Origin: Alistipes sp.
Lineage (GTDB): Bacteria > Bacteroidota > Bacteroidia > Bacteroidales > Rikenellaceae
Reading direction: 5' to 3'
Length of the DNA: 12,448 nucleotides
NCBI GenBank assembly: GCA_028691095.1
Contig: JAQUZZ010000013.1
Coordinates: 1-12,448 of the forward strand
The notes below the pieces were generated by a model, which saw only the letters and a list, made by a program, of their open reading frames with translations, searched no databases and was not told the origin of the DNA. Positions within the stretch are counted from its first letter, which is position 1. Every line of letters starts with the position of its first letter. Position numbers and translations under genes: made by a program. This document shows, one piece after another, positions 5,653 to 12,448 of this stretch.

Positions 5653-7041
5653 CTACTCGTTTTTCAGATAGGCATCGATCGCCTTGGCTGCTTTACGTCC
5701 GGCTCCCATGGCCAAGATGACCGTGGCTGCTCCGGTGACGGCATCACCTCCGGCAAAGATCCCCTTGCGTGAGGTCTGACCCTGCTGCTCGTCGGCAACG
5801 ATACATCCGCGTCGGGTCGTCTCCAGATCATGCGTTGTGGCGGCAATCAACGGGTTGGGAGAGGTTCCCAGAGCCATAATCACCACATCGCACTCGATCT
5901 CAAACTCCGAACCCGGAATCTCAATCGGAGAACGACGTCCCGAAGCATCCGGTTCGCCCAACTCCATCTGAATGCAACGGATGCCACGCACCCAACCCTT
6001 CTCGTCTCCGATCACCTCCGTGGGGTTGGTCAACATCTTGAAGGAGATTCCCTCCTGCTTGGCATGGTGCACCTCTTCGGCACGCGCCGGCAACTCGGCC
6101 TCGCTACGACGGTAGACAATATGCGCCTCGGCACCCAAACGTGCGGCCGTACGCACTGCATCCATCGCCACGTTACCTCCACCGACCACCACGACACGCT
6201 GTCCGACATAGATCGGCGTATCATACTGTGCGTCGTAAGCCCGCATCAGGTTGGCACGGGTCAGGAACTCGTTGGCCGAAACCACACCGTTCAGGTTCTC
6301 ACCCGGGATGCCCATAAAGCGGGGAAGTCCGGCTCCCGAACCGATGAATACTGCCGAATAGCCCTCGGTATCAAGCATCTCATCCACCGTGATGGTACGA
6401 CCGACGATCACGTCGGTCTCGATCTCAACCCCCAAGTTCAAGACATTCTGGATCTCCTGAGCCACCACCTTCTCTTTGGGAAGACGAAATTCGGGAATGC
6501 CGTATTGCAACACACCGCCTGCCTTGTGCAGTGCCTCAAAAATCTTCACACCATAGCCCATCTTGGCCAAGTCGGAGGCACAAGCCAATCCCGCAGGGCC
6601 ACTGCCGACCACGGCTACGCGTTTGGCTTGAGCGGAGGCCTGAGCCACCGGATGCTCGCCATTCGCAATATTCCAATCGCCGACAAAGCGTTCGAGTTTA
6701 CCGATAGAGACCGGCTCGCCCTTGATGCCCAAGATGCACGACCCCTCGCACTGCGACTCCTGAGGGCACACGCGTCCACACACCGAAGGCAGCGAGCTAT
6801 CCTGTGCAATCACACGTGCAGCCTCGGCAAAGTTGCCTTGGCTTACCTGCTCAATAAACTGCGGAATCTGCAACGACACGGGGCAATGCTCGACGCACCG
6901 CGGTTTCTTGCAGCCTAAACAACGGCTCGCCTCAAGCTGAGCCTCCTGGAGATCATAACCGTAGCAGACCTCCTCAAAATTGGTAACCCGCACTTTCGGG
7001 TCTTGTTCCCGTACTGGAACACGGGGTATTTTATTTGCCAT
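5653..7041 (-). CDS. nfnB: NfnB/NfnL-type subunit (GltD-like flavoprotein, NADPH site and two 4Fe-4S clusters)
   Basis: A 462-residue protein of the glutamate-synthase small-subunit family (often auto-named gltA). The N-terminal domain has two cysteine sets, C41-C44-C49-C53 (CLGCKKPRC...CP) and C88-C92-C98-C102, for two [4Fe-4S] clusters. The FAD fold begins VAVVGSGPAGLA (142-153), the NADPH fold VVVVGGGNVAMDA (283-295) with the phosphate-binding arginines YRR (310-312), and the closing FAD motif FAGGDAVTGAATVILAMG lies near the C-terminus. Alone it could be mistaken for a glutamate synthase small chain, but no large subunit is near. Instead the ferredoxin-reductase-like subunit directly upstream makes this the large subunit of an NfnAB/NfnSL complex, which couples NADPH with NADH and reduced ferredoxin in the cytoplasm. 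A close alternative is sulfide dehydrogenase SudAB, which has the same architecture. Confidence 0.9.
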   Translation of the reverse strand: MANKIPRVPVREQDPKVRVTNFEEVCYGYDLQEAQLEASRCLGCKKPRCVEHCPVSLQIPQFIEQVSQGNFAEAARVIAQDSSLPSVCGRVCPQESQCEGSCILGIKGEPVSIGKLERFVGDWNIANGEHPVAQASAQAKRVAVVGSGPAGLACASDLAKMGYGVKIFEALHKAGGVLQYGIPEFRLPKEKVVAQEIQNVLNLGVEIETDVIVGRTITVDEMLDTEGYSAVFIGSGAGLPRFMGIPGENLNGVVSANEFLTRANLMRAYDAQYDTPIYVGQRVVVVGGGNVAMDAVRTAARLGAEAHIVYRRSEAELPARAEEVHHAKQEGISFKMLTNPTEVIGDEKGWVRGIRCIQMELGEPDASGRRSPIEIPGSEFEIECDVVIMALGTSPNPLIAATTHDLETTRRGCIVADEQQGQTSRKGIFAGGDAVTGAATVILAMGAGRKAAKAIDAYLKNE

Positions 7042-7053
7042 ATTTTCGTTCTA

Positions 7054-7066
7054 AGCACACTGTGCT
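7054..7066. repeat. AGCAC-N3-GTGCT dyad before nfnB
   Basis: AGCACACTGTGCT is a perfect 13-bp dyad (six paired bases around C) ending 12 bp before the nfnB start codon. The 20-nt minus-strand block ATAGCACAGTGTGCTTAGAA (7068-7049) is identical at 18 of 20 positions to a plus-strand block at 11290-11309. It could be an operator or an RNA hairpin that affects initiation at nfnB. Confidence 0.6.
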
Positions 7067-7165
7067 ATTTTGTTAGCAACACACTCATCCGTAGATCTAT
7101 CCGACACCGTGATGCAATGCGTCAATCCTTTTTTCAGGCTACTCCTCGATGTTTGGATCCGGAAA

Positions 7166-8050
7166 TTAGCGATCCAATCCGACTTTGCAGACATGCCCCT
7201 CGGCACGCTCCTGCTCTATTTTCGCTTTGCGACTCTCGATCGTTTTATACATCCCTTGGCGACGCATGGCTTCGTCAAAGTCGACCTCATGACCGTCGAA
7301 CTCCGGGCCATCCACACACGTAAAACGCGTTTTGCCACCCACCGACACCCGACAAGCGCCACACATTCCCGTGCCATCGACCATCAAAGAGTTCAGACTG
7401 ACGATGGTTTTAAGGTTGTAAGCCTTGGTGGTTTTGGTCACAAACTTCATCATAATCATCGGGCCAATCGCAATCACCTCGTCGTATTGTTTGCCTTGAT
7501 TGTCGATCAGATCGCTAATCAATGCCGTCACCAAGCCGTGAAATCCGGCACTTCCGTCGTCGGTAGCCAAATAGACATGACCGGCCACTTGCTGCATCTT
7601 CTCCACATAGATGAAGGTGTCCTTGTTCTTGGCACCGATAATCACATCGGCTTTGATGCCATGCTCCGCGAGCCATTTCACCTGCGGATAGACCGGCGCT
7701 GTGCCCACACCTCCCGCTACAAACAGAATGCGCTTGTTGCGTAGGGTCGCCATATCCTCATTCACAAATTCGGAGGGACGTCCCAGTGGCCCAGCAAAAT
7801 CAGCCAAGAACTCGCCGGGGTTCATCGCGCACAATTTAGTGGTTGAGTAACCGATCGTCTGAATGACAATGGTTACCGAGCCTTCGGTAGCATCATAGTC
7901 GGCAATAGTCAGCGGAATCCGTTCGCCCTTCTCATCGAGTCGCAGAATGATGAACTGTCCCGGCTTGGCCGCACGGGCTACACGCGGAGCCTCCACATCC
8001 ATCAGATAGATATTGGGTGCTAACAGCTCCTTTCTAAGAATTTTGTACAT
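7166..8050 (-). CDS. nfnA: NfnA/NfnS-type subunit (ferredoxin-NADP reductase-like, 2Fe-2S and FAD)
   Basis: A 294-residue FAD/NAD(H)-binding protein. The FAD-binding barrel has AKPGQFIIL (28-36) and RIPLTIAD (44-51, the RxPLT flavin motif); the NAD-binding fold has LFVAGGVGTAPVYPQ (109-123). The C-terminal [2Fe-2S] motif DGTGMCGACRV...RFTCVDGPEFDGH gives C230, C233 and C245, with D225 nearby as a candidate fourth ligand, in keeping with the Asp/Cys3 cluster described for Nfn small subunits. PyrK-like dihydroorotate dehydrogenase electron-transfer subunits share this architecture, but the adjacent GltD-like nfnB and the DGPEFDGH ending favour Nfn. Transcribed first, 124 bp before nfnB. A dyad element lies 19 bp before its start codon, and no convincing TAnnTTTG box is seen upstream. 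Confidence 0.9.
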   Translation of the reverse strand: MYKILRKELLAPNIYLMDVEAPRVARAAKPGQFIILRLDEKGERIPLTIADYDATEGSVTIVIQTIGYSTTKLCAMNPGEFLADFAGPLGRPSEFVNEDMATLRNKRILFVAGGVGTAPVYPQVKWLAEHGIKADVIIGAKNKDTFIYVEKMQQVAGHVYLATDDGSAGFHGLVTALISDLIDNQGKQYDEVIAIGPMIMMKFVTKTTKAYNLKTIVSLNSLMVDGTGMCGACRVSVGGKTRFTCVDGPEFDGHEVDFDEAMRRQGMYKTIESRKAKIEQERAEGHVCKVGLDR

Positions 8051-8068
8051 TTCTATTAATTTGGTTTC

Positions 8069-8081
8069 AGCACAGCGTGCT
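8069..8081. repeat. AGCAC-N3-GTGCT dyad before nfnA
   Basis: AGCACAGCGTGCT has perfect 5+3+5 symmetry and lies 19 bp before the nfnA start. On the minus strand it is followed by an A-rich leader (GAAACCAAATTAATAGAA) reaching the ATG, the same arrangement as the nfnB copy. This supports shared control of both nfn genes, at the DNA or RNA level. Confidence 0.6.
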
Positions 8082-8152
8082 ATTTGTTTGCTTATCTCTC
8101 CTTGTCCATTTTATTCAGCGGGGCACCCCTTCCCCCTACCGATCGTTCAGGG

Positions 8153-9229
8153 TCAGGGGACGATCGTTGTCGCCAAGCGAATCTCGCGCATCGGGCGTGA
8201 GGGATCGTTGGTAATCAAGATCATGCGATCCATCAATTTCCCGATCTTCGCATCACGGGTCGAGAGCCGCACCTCAAAGGTCAACTTAGCCCCGGGGGCT
8301 AAGGGATGATCCGGATCCAGCGTCGTCGAGATCCGCGACCCGATGCTCATATCTCGAAAGATCAACGGGGTCTTTCCCTCGTTGGTCAATGTAAAACTTT
8401 GGCGCAACTCGACTCCGGCTCTCTGGTTCCCAAAGTGGTAATACTGTGCCGAGAAGAGCGCACGCGGAGCCTGAGCCATGGCCTCGGCATCCATCTGAGA
8501 GAAATCCTCGGTCACCACGCCCGTCACCGACAAGGGTTTGGGCAACGGCTGTCCGTTCACCACCAAGGTGAACTTCTGCTCCTGGATGCCCCACACATCT
8601 TGATTCTGCATATTATAGTGCAGAATGATGGCTCCTTTTTGCTTGGGAGCCAGTTGTGCAACGGTCAAGGTTGCCTCGAAGAAGGGCTTCCGATCCTCAT
8701 AGCGCACCTCGATCTTCACCCTCTGTTCCGTCTGGTTGTAGAGCTCAATGGCTCCGGCCTTGGCCGCATCCCGCGGCACGTAACCCAGATTCAGCTCCTC
8801 GGACGAGAGACGCAACACCCCGGCCTGAATCGGATAATAATCGGCCACCGCTGCCGGATCGGGTGTCACCTCTCCGGTGAGGGTCAGCACGCGCTTTCCC
8901 CCTCCGTTACACCATACGGTCACCTCTTTACGAAACGTGCCGGGGCGACCCTTCGGATCGTAGGTGATCGTGAGAAATCCCGAGGCTTTGGGGCGCACCG
9001 GTTCGCGACTGAACTCCGGCGTGGTACAGCCACAAGACACCTCCACGCGTTCGATAACCACCGGCACACTCCCCTCGTTGCGAAACGCAAAACGATGAGA
9101 AACCTTGCCTGCCTCTTCCCTCAGTGTTCCAAAATTCCAAATCGTCTGCTCAAAGTGCAACGGCATATTCTGCGCACAGAGGGAACTCACGCAGCAACAC
9201 CCGACGATCCATAATCCGACCCACCTCAT
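8153..9229 (-). CDS. DUF1573-family exported protein with Ig-like repeats
   Basis: A 358-residue exported protein of unknown function. Signal peptide: MRWVGLWIVGCCCVSSLCA-Q. The mature part carries at least two DUF1573/ASH-like beta-sandwich units. The first (about 24-120) has WNFGTLREEAGKVSHRFAFRNEG, the diagnostic VSCGCTTPEF turn, and ITYDPKGRPGTFRKEVTV. A middle unit (about 135-235) starts at LRLSSEELNLGYV. A third (about 255-358) starts at FSAQYYHFGNQ and has LTNEGKTPLIF and ITNDPSRPMREIRL. Such proteins are very common in Bacteroidota and are thought to be periplasmic or surface-bound; no reaction is known. It lies 102 bp upstream of nfnA on the same strand, which may be chance or read-through. 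A TACTTTTG box lies 26 bp before the start. Confidence 0.85.
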   Translation of the reverse strand: MRWVGLWIVGCCCVSSLCAQNMPLHFEQTIWNFGTLREEAGKVSHRFAFRNEGSVPVVIERVEVSCGCTTPEFSREPVRPKASGFLTITYDPKGRPGTFRKEVTVWCNGGGKRVLTLTGEVTPDPAAVADYYPIQAGVLRLSSEELNLGYVPRDAAKAGAIELYNQTEQRVKIEVRYEDRKPFFEATLTVAQLAPKQKGAIILHYNMQNQDVWGIQEQKFTLVVNGQPLPKPLSVTGVVTEDFSQMDAEAMAQAPRALFSAQYYHFGNQRAGVELRQSFTLTNEGKTPLIFRDMSIGSRISTTLDPDHPLAPGAKLTFEVRLSTRDAKIGKLMDRMILITNDPSRPMREIRLATTIVP

Positions 9230-9400
9230 AACCCATACATCTATGGTTCAACCTGCAAAAGTAAGGATTTCCGGAAGAATAAGCTATATTACAATACATT
9301 ATTTTTACCCCCGTCGATTTCGAGCCCCTTTTGCGGAGGCGACCCTCCACGGGTTCACCCTCCATTTTCGCAGGATTTGTGCTGCAAAAAACAGGCCTTA
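9230..9400. other. Non-coding spacer between DUF5689 lipoprotein and DUF1573 gene
   Basis: 171 bp with no supported gene. Next to the lipoprotein stop, minus-strand TGATAAGGCCTG is followed by six T (9384-9389 on the other strand), but no stem of useful length precedes it. A small GGAGG-N4-CCTCC hairpin lies at 9335-9348. The promoter-like A/T-rich part is toward the DUF1573 start. Confidence 0.5.
9256..9263 (-). promoter_or_regulatory. Candidate -7 box for the DUF1573 gene
   Basis: TACTTTTG on the minus strand exactly fits TAnnTTTG, giving a 5' UTR of about 20 nt before the start at 9229. The upstream stretch to 9310 is A/T-rich, unlike its surroundings, as expected for a promoter, but no TTG is found at the usual -33 spacing. 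Confidence 0.5.
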
Positions 9401-10213
9401 TCACGGCTTCAGGCGGGGTTCAAAACGAGGCGACTCCATCACCACACCCTTCGGAGATTGAACCCGAAGTTGATAGACTCCAGCAAACGAACTGAGAATC
9501 CCCTCGATGTAGCCACTGCCGGAGACGGGCAGCGTCCATGAGGCAAAATCGGCGCGATGGGAGGTGCGCACACGAAGCGTATCGCCATACCGATCCATCA
9601 AATGACGATCGGTGTCCTGCTGCGGATCGCACCAACTCGCACCACGCTCCTCCTCCACAAACTGCACCGCACAGAAGGCAACATAACAGCTCACCTTCGA
9701 GGGTGTGAGCGTCGCGAAGGTTAGGGTGTCCGGACGCACATCCACGGGCACACCCTCCTTGCGAAGATACTGAGGCCATAACGACAGGGGGATGAAGCCA
9801 TTCTCATACTCCGCCTCCGTGGAGCGACTTCCCAACGAGAGCACACCCCCGTAGCTCCCCAACACCAAGCCTTGCAGATTCACCACCACGGTTTGTCCCA
9901 CCGGAAAGAGCGTAAAGAGCTCCTTCTCGGAGAGTTTCAGTTCGATGCCTCCCGTCGAATCCTCCAGATTCAGGGTATAGGGAAAGGCTCCATACGCATC
10001 GTTACCCGTAACCACCGCACGCAACGACCACTCCGCCTCCACGGTAAACGGGTAGTTGCGGTAGTGCGACTTGAGGTAGGCGATGGAGATCGCTTGGGTT
10101 GCCGGCTCCTTTCCCGAAGCGTCATCGTCCTGAAAATCGGCTTTGGGTGTACAACCACACAGTAGCAGGAGAGCCCCTGCTGTAAGGCCGTAGATGCTAT
10201 TCCATCTGTACAT
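9401..10213 (-). CDS. DUF5689-type lipoprotein, small (second of tandem pair)
   Basis: A 270-residue predicted lipoprotein: MYRWNSIYGLTAGALLLLCGC with the acylated Cys in the LLCGC lipobox region, followed by an acidic linker (DFQDDDASGKE). The next block, SIAYLKSHYRNYPFTVEAEWSLRAVVTGNDAYGAFPYTLNLEDSTGGIELKL in outline, is the DUF5689 signature: an OB-like beta-barrel with VVxxND, LxLEDxTGGI and PVGQxVVVNLQGLVLGSYGG. A second OB-like segment fills the C-terminal half. The start at 10213 is chosen because it directly precedes the signal sequence and overlaps the upstream stop by 17 bp, suggesting translational coupling. DUF5689 proteins often accompany TonB-dependent receptors and, in some loci, secreted nucleases or phosphatases; a role in substrate capture at the outer membrane is inferred. 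An AT-rich spacer (9230-9400) follows with no clear gene. Confidence 0.85.
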   Translation of the reverse strand: MYRWNSIYGLTAGALLLLCGCTPKADFQDDDASGKEPATQAISIAYLKSHYRNYPFTVEAEWSLRAVVTGNDAYGAFPYTLNLEDSTGGIELKLSEKELFTLFPVGQTVVVNLQGLVLGSYGGVLSLGSRSTEAEYENGFIPLSLWPQYLRKEGVPVDVRPDTLTFATLTPSKVSCYVAFCAVQFVEEERGASWCDPQQDTDRHLMDRYGDTLRVRTSHRADFASWTLPVSGSGYIEGILSSFAGVYQLRVQSPKGVVMESPRFEPRLKP

Positions 10214-11195
10214 CTTGTAGATCTCTAAGGGTGAGTTGATAGACCGCGCGACCGTTGATCTGGGTTTGTGAGAGCACCCCCACCATCGACAACAACGACT
10301 TGGGAACCGCGGCATCGGCCCACTGCGCATAGCCGCTGGTGGTAACGTAGAGCGAATCGCGGCTCGCGGCCGCCCGAAACTTTAGGGAGACGCTATGTGG
10401 CACTCCATCCTCCGCACGACGTGCCGAGATGGCCCAGGTGGTATCGACCGCGGGATCTAACTTCAGATGCGACAGATGCACCAAGCACCCCATAAGCCTC
10501 GGCTCCAAGCGGGAGAGGCTGGCCGGATAGGGTGCGGGCGTAATGCGGTCGGAGGTGCGATGCAGGTGGCGATCGGCCACCACCGTGCTACCCAAGGATT
10601 CGGGGCTTCGCCCCTCGGTTATCCGCGGAAGCCCCAACTGCAACACCCCCTCGGAGAGCATGGCGCAGAGGCTATCGGCCGTCACCACTACCCGCATACC
10701 CAACGGATAGCGATTGTATTGGTCATACAGTCCGGTCATCAACTCCATCGCCCCGCTGTTGTCCTCCAGAAAAAGCGAACGATAGAAGTTATTGGCGCGA
10801 TCCGAGGAGGTGACATACCCCGCAAGCACCACCCCCTCGGCACGAAAGGTCACCGGCCCCTCAGCACACCGTTCCCGCAAGGTGGCAATCCGCATATTGG
10901 GCAGGGGTGCGACCGGGTAATCCTGTTTCGGAATCTCCGTGGCATTGAAGTCGCATCCGACCGTCGCACCCCCCAGCACTCCCAGCACTCCCAGCAAAAG
11001 CGCAAATCTGAGCACACGACCTCCACCCCACCGATCGACCGTCGAAGCCCCCTTGCCGGACTTCGCACGCACGCCCCGAGAGGGTGAGTCGACACCCTCA
11101 ACGCATCGACGCACACGCTCTGAAAGGGATCGTTGAAAACTCCTCGATCCGAGGCTCTTTTGCCCCAAGGAAAAATCAGCTCTAAAAAAACGCAT
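10197..11195 (-). CDS. DUF5689-type lipoprotein (first of tandem pair; start uncertain)
   Basis: A 332-codon frame when started at ATG 11195. The export signal begins only at residue 61 (VLRFALLLGVLGVLGG then ATVGC), so a GTG start at 11015, preceded by GGAGG, would give a normal 272-residue lipoprotein with acylated Cys in TVGCDF. The 60-residue upstream part is Arg/Lys-rich, of different codon character, and may not be translated. After the Cys, EIPKQDYPVAPLPNMRIATLRERC leads into an OB-like DUF5689 domain: VVLAGYVTSSDRANNFYRSL, LEDNSGAMELM, PLGMRVVVTADSL and VLQLGLPRI. A second beta-rich part follows. It sits between a TonB-dependent receptor and a second DUF5689 protein, so it is probably a surface lipoprotein of the same uptake system. 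The signal peptide DNA contains a 9-bp tandem repeat. Confidence 0.8.
   Translation of the reverse strand: MRFFRADFSLGQKSLGSRSFQRSLSERVRRCVEGVDSPSRGVRAKSGKGASTVDRWGGGRVLRFALLLGVLGVLGGATVGCDFNATEIPKQDYPVAPLPNMRIATLRERCAEGPVTFRAEGVVLAGYVTSSDRANNFYRSLFLEDNSGAMELMTGLYDQYNRYPLGMRVVVTADSLCAMLSEGVLQLGLPRITEGRSPESLGSTVVADRHLHRTSDRITPAPYPASLSRLEPRLMGCLVHLSHLKLDPAVDTTWAISARRAEDGVPHSVSLKFRAAASRDSLYVTTSGYAQWADAAVPKSLLSMVGVLSQTQINGRAVYQLTLRDLQDVQME
10972..10995. repeat. Short 9-bp tandem repeat in a lipoprotein signal peptide
   Basis: CCCAGCACT occurs twice in full (10972-10980, 10981-10989) and then partly (CCCAGC, 10990-10995). It encodes the repeated Gly-Val-Leu of the hydrophobic signal core, so a change of copy number would lengthen or shorten the core by three residues without shifting the frame. 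Confidence 0.5.
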
Positions 11196-11291
11196 AGTAC
11201 GATTTCGTTAAAGATTCCAAGTTACTTCAAAAAAGACCCGAACCTCTCCTCACGATATTCGACTTCGCTCACGATCTTCCTCTCGTTCCAT

Positions 11292-11304
11292 AGCACCGTG
11301 TGCT
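11292..11304. repeat. AGCAC-N3-GTGCT dyad at the end of the TonB-receptor gene
   Basis: AGCACCGTGTGCT has perfect 5+3+5 symmetry. Its last base is the third base of the receptor stop codon (TCA, 11304-11306 on plus). The plus-strand block 11290-11309 matches the minus-strand block at nfnB (7068-7049) at 18 of 20 positions, so part of the element even encodes the terminal Phe-stop of the receptor. Confidence 0.6.
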
Positions 11305-12448
11305 CAGAAGCGGAAAAAGAGGGACAAGTAGTAGGTTCGAGGGTAGGCATAGAGGTATTTGGAGGGAAAAGCCGTCACGCTCTGGTTCAACCCCGTGCCG
11401 CTCTTGCGCACCCGTAGGGTTTCGTAGCCACTGTATACATTCCGACGACGATTGAACAGGTTGCGCACCGAAGCACTGAGCGACAGATAATGGGTTCCCA
11501 TGCGAAATGACTTCATCACAAAGAGATCGACCGTCACCGCCTCCGGAAGATACTCCTGTCGAGTCAATGCCGCCCGATCCTCCGGCGAAGTCGCATAATC
11601 ATAGACCAGTCGCATCCGTCGCAACGGGGAGGGGCTCAACGGGTAGTCGCCCGCATAGTTGATCGACACCGAAGCACTCCACAACCGCGGATGACGGAAA
11701 AAGAGCTCCCCCACCGCCACGCGTTGGGGCGAGCCGCCCAAGGCAAAGCCCTGCAAGAGCGTCGTGGTTTGTGCCGCAATCACCTGATGATCCTTATCCG
11801 AGAGAATTGTGACTTGGGGTGCACGGCTGTATCGGTCGAAACGCTGCGCGGCCGCCATGCGCAATGCAAAGCATTCGCTCAGACGAACCTCCACCCCCAA
11901 CTCCACCCCCAGATAGCGTTTCCGAAGATCCCGCAAGATCAGGTCGGCATAGAGCGACGACAGATCGTCATAGTAGCGCATCACCTCGCACTCATTCACC
12001 GAAGAGGTATAATACCCGCGCAACTCGGCGCGCACCCTGCGTCCCGAAAGACGGTAGCAGAGTTCGGCCCCGAAACGATGAGCCGGCGTGGGATGGTCGA
12101 GCGTTTGGTTGCAATACTCCGGATTGAGGAAGAGCTCTTCGGCTTCGGGAGCCTTATCGCCATAGAGCACATCGAGGCGCAAGGCATGGTTCGGGGTGAA
12201 CAGATAGCTCACCCCGCTTTTGAGGGTGTAATCGGTAAAACGGAGTGTGGGCGACGCGCCACAGGAGAGGGCTCCGGGGAAGAGCTCCTTTTCATACGCT
12301 CCTTGACGGTAGAGCGCAATCTGCTGCACCTCAACCCCCACATATCCCCCGAACCGAGGGTTGTGGCGATTCTGCAACGCCACACGTGCCCATCCCCCTA
12401 TCGCACTACGGTGAAGGTCGTAGTGGTAGCCATAATCCTCCCCCTCTC
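11304..12448 (-). CDS. TonB-dependent outer-membrane receptor (C-terminal part, 5' end outside window)
   Basis: The last 380 codons of a beta-barrel receptor, open to the right edge with no stop; a GTG inside it at 12383 is not a real start. Alternating hydrophobic/aromatic strands and periplasmic turns run throughout, for example FGGYVGVEVQQIALYRQGAY, YTLKSGVSYLFTPNHALRLDVLYG and KAPEAEELFLNPEY (the typical 'APS-EL/NPxL' region of TonB-dependent barrels). Near the end come VDLFVMKSFRM, LSLSASVRNLFNRR (the conserved 'VxNLFDxxY' segment) and a final YYLSLFFRF ending in Phe, as required for barrel assembly. Plug and any carboxypeptidase-like N-terminal domain lie outside. The ligand is unknown. 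It is followed 108 bp later by the DUF5689 lipoproteins, so it is probably the first visible gene of an uptake operon. Confidence 0.9.
   Translation of the reverse strand, partial: EGEDYGYHYDLHRSAIGGWARVALQNRHNPRFGGYVGVEVQQIALYRQGAYEKELFPGALSCGASPTLRFTDYTLKSGVSYLFTPNHALRLDVLYGDKAPEAEELFLNPEYCNQTLDHPTPAHRFGAELCYRLSGRRVRAELRGYYTSSVNECEVMRYYDDLSSLYADLILRDLRKRYLGVELGVEVRLSECFALRMAAAQRFDRYSRAPQVTILSDKDHQVIAAQTTTLLQGFALGGSPQRVAVGELFFRHPRLWSASVSINYAGDYPLSPSPLRRMRLVYDYATSPEDRAALTRQEYLPEAVTVDLFVMKSFRMGTHYLSLSASVRNLFNRRRNVYSGYETLRVRKSGTGLNQSVTAFPSKYLYAYPRTYYLSLFFRF

Noticed and set aside
8130..8139. GGGGCACCCC near the DUF1573 stop as a terminator
   Set aside because: The stem is only 4 bp and no T-run follows on the minus strand.
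9150..9404. 84-codon minus-strand frame overlapping the DUF1573 start
   Set aside because: It overlaps the signal peptide in another frame, crosses the candidate promoter, and resembles no protein.
1..12448. CRISPR array, insertion sequence, integrase, rRNA
   Set aside because: No regularly spaced direct repeats, transposase or integrase motifs, terminal inverted repeats with target duplications, or rRNA-like sequence were seen.

Overview
The window looks like chromosome from a member of the Bacteroidota, probably order Bacteroidales. The reasons are several TAnnTTTG-type -7 boxes, A-rich leaders with no strong Shine-Dalgarno sequence before most starts, a TonB-dependent receptor followed by DUF5689 lipoproteins, a DUF1573 protein, and a moderately high GC content. 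A Rikenellaceae/Alistipes-like genus is plausible but cannot be settled from this sequence alone.

Layout, left to right. (1) The 3' end of a SAM-dependent O-methyltransferase (+) runs to 376 and meets trpB2 (-, 456-1826) tail to tail across a perfect 42-nt palindromic terminator. (2) The divergent region 1827-2369 is the most informative part. Reading leftwards toward trpB2 it holds a TATATTTG -7 box, a 20-codon leader peptide with three tandem Trp codons, and an intrinsic terminator with a T-run. Segments that can pair in the alternative 1:2, 2:3 and 3:4 combinations make this a ribosome-mediated tryptophan attenuator in front of a TrpB2-type tryptophan synthase beta chain. (3) A secreted alpha/beta-hydrolase esterase (+, 2370-3203) ends at another perfect palindromic terminator shared with the opposing gtrA. 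(4) gtrA and a GT39/ArnT-like membrane glycosyltransferase (-, 3296-5500) probably form an envelope-glycan modification pair. (5) nfnA-nfnB (-, 8050 to 5653) encode the two subunits of an NfnAB/NfnSL-type ferredoxin-NADP(H)-NAD(H) flavoprotein. (6) A DUF1573 periplasmic protein (-, 8153-9229) follows. (7) At the right edge the C-terminal half of a TonB-dependent receptor is followed by two DUF5689-type lipoproteins, the last two genes overlapping by 17 bp; this looks like an outer-membrane uptake operon that starts outside the window.

Two cross-cutting signals are not explained by the genes. One is the trp attenuator. The other is a small family of dyads, AGCAC-N3-GTGCT, found three times at gene boundaries, with two related TACA-N3-TGTA copies. 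Copies of this family sit just upstream of the start codons of nfnA, nfnB and gtrA.
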